Assembly (NCBI GenBank): GCA_030596915.1
Contig: JAUVSX010000263.1
Span: forward strand, 1-5,257
DNA from: Chloroflexota bacterium
Lineage (GTDB): Bacteria > Chloroflexota > Anaerolineae > B4-G1
Direction: 5' to 3'
Length of the DNA stretch: 5,257 nt
Under the pieces are notes generated by a model. The model had not been told where the DNA came from, searched no databases, and saw only the letters and a list, made by a program, of their open reading frames with translations. Shown here one piece after another: positions 5,162 to 5,257 of this stretch. Numbering within the stretch: position 1 is the first letter of the stretch; each line of letters begins with the position of its first letter. Position numbers and translations under genes: made by a program.

Positions 5162-5257
5162 AGGCGGCCCTTGCGATGGACGCCACGAGAACCAGCGCGG
5201 GCACTCAGCCGTGCAGGACAAGCCCCTGCATCCTGTCGGTGGTCATCCCGGCCTACA
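5158..5257 (+). CDS. Family 2 glycosyltransferase, N-terminal fragment (cut by window end)
   Basis: Thirty-three codons are visible, starting at an ATG that overlaps the acyltransferase stop as ATGA, a sign of translational coupling. After a polar N-terminal extension of about 23 residues comes ILSVVIPAY, the first beta strand and nucleotide-sugar-binding entry of GT-A fold family 2 glycosyltransferases. An alternative ATG at 5176 has AAGGCGG at 5161-5167 upstream. The acceptor and donor sugars, and any catalytic DxD, lie beyond the window. Together with the acyltransferase and NusG paralog it marks a polysaccharide synthesis operon that continues to the right. Confidence 0.82.
   Translation, partial: MKAALAMDATRTSAGTQPCRTSPCILSVVIPAY

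Overview
The window is a high-G+C bacterial segment in two halves: an eroded left half (about 1-2300) and an intact, rightward-reading right half (about 2300 to the end). Protein style and gene company suggest a Chloroflexota-like bacterium (inference; nothing here fixes the phylum). The relevant traits are the GH2 beta-mannosidase, the XdhC-family protein, and a small YezD-like protein next to a NusG paralog and a hexapeptide acyltransferase.

Left half. Positions 1-322 are non-coding and hold a tandem repeat of about 123 bp: two full copies, a degenerate lead-in and a cut third copy. At about 323 the third copy meets the 3' end of an IS3-family insertion sequence on the minus strand. Only the last ~115 codons of its transposase survive. 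At about 700 this remnant joins, in frame, the remains of a GH2 beta-mannosidase gene, also on the minus strand. The mannosidase is a clear pseudogene: truncated at both ends, one frameshift near 1750-1780, and in-frame stops at 1064-1066 and 1025-1027. Both catalytic glutamate codons are still readable.

Right half. An XdhC/CoxI-family gene (2307-3278) stands without visible molybdoenzyme partners. An extended -10 promoter with a perfect TATAAT lies inside its 3' end (3263-3271). It would start a transcript near 3278 with a leader of about 180 nt containing at least two hairpins. The leader is followed by a strong Shine-Dalgarno and a 72-residue small protein (3461-3679), a specialised NusG/RfaH-like elongation factor (3756-4280), a left-handed beta-helix acyltransferase (about 4322-5161) and, overlapping it by ATGA, the beginning of a family 2 glycosyltransferase (5158 to window end).

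Reading of the whole: the right half looks like the promoter-proximal end of an exopolysaccharide or surface glycan operon. Its own antiterminator would keep RNA polymerase processive over a long cluster continuing past the window. The most interesting unit is the leader plus small protein plus NusG paralog, which may form a dedicated regulatory module. The left half looks like decaying DNA bordering the cluster.
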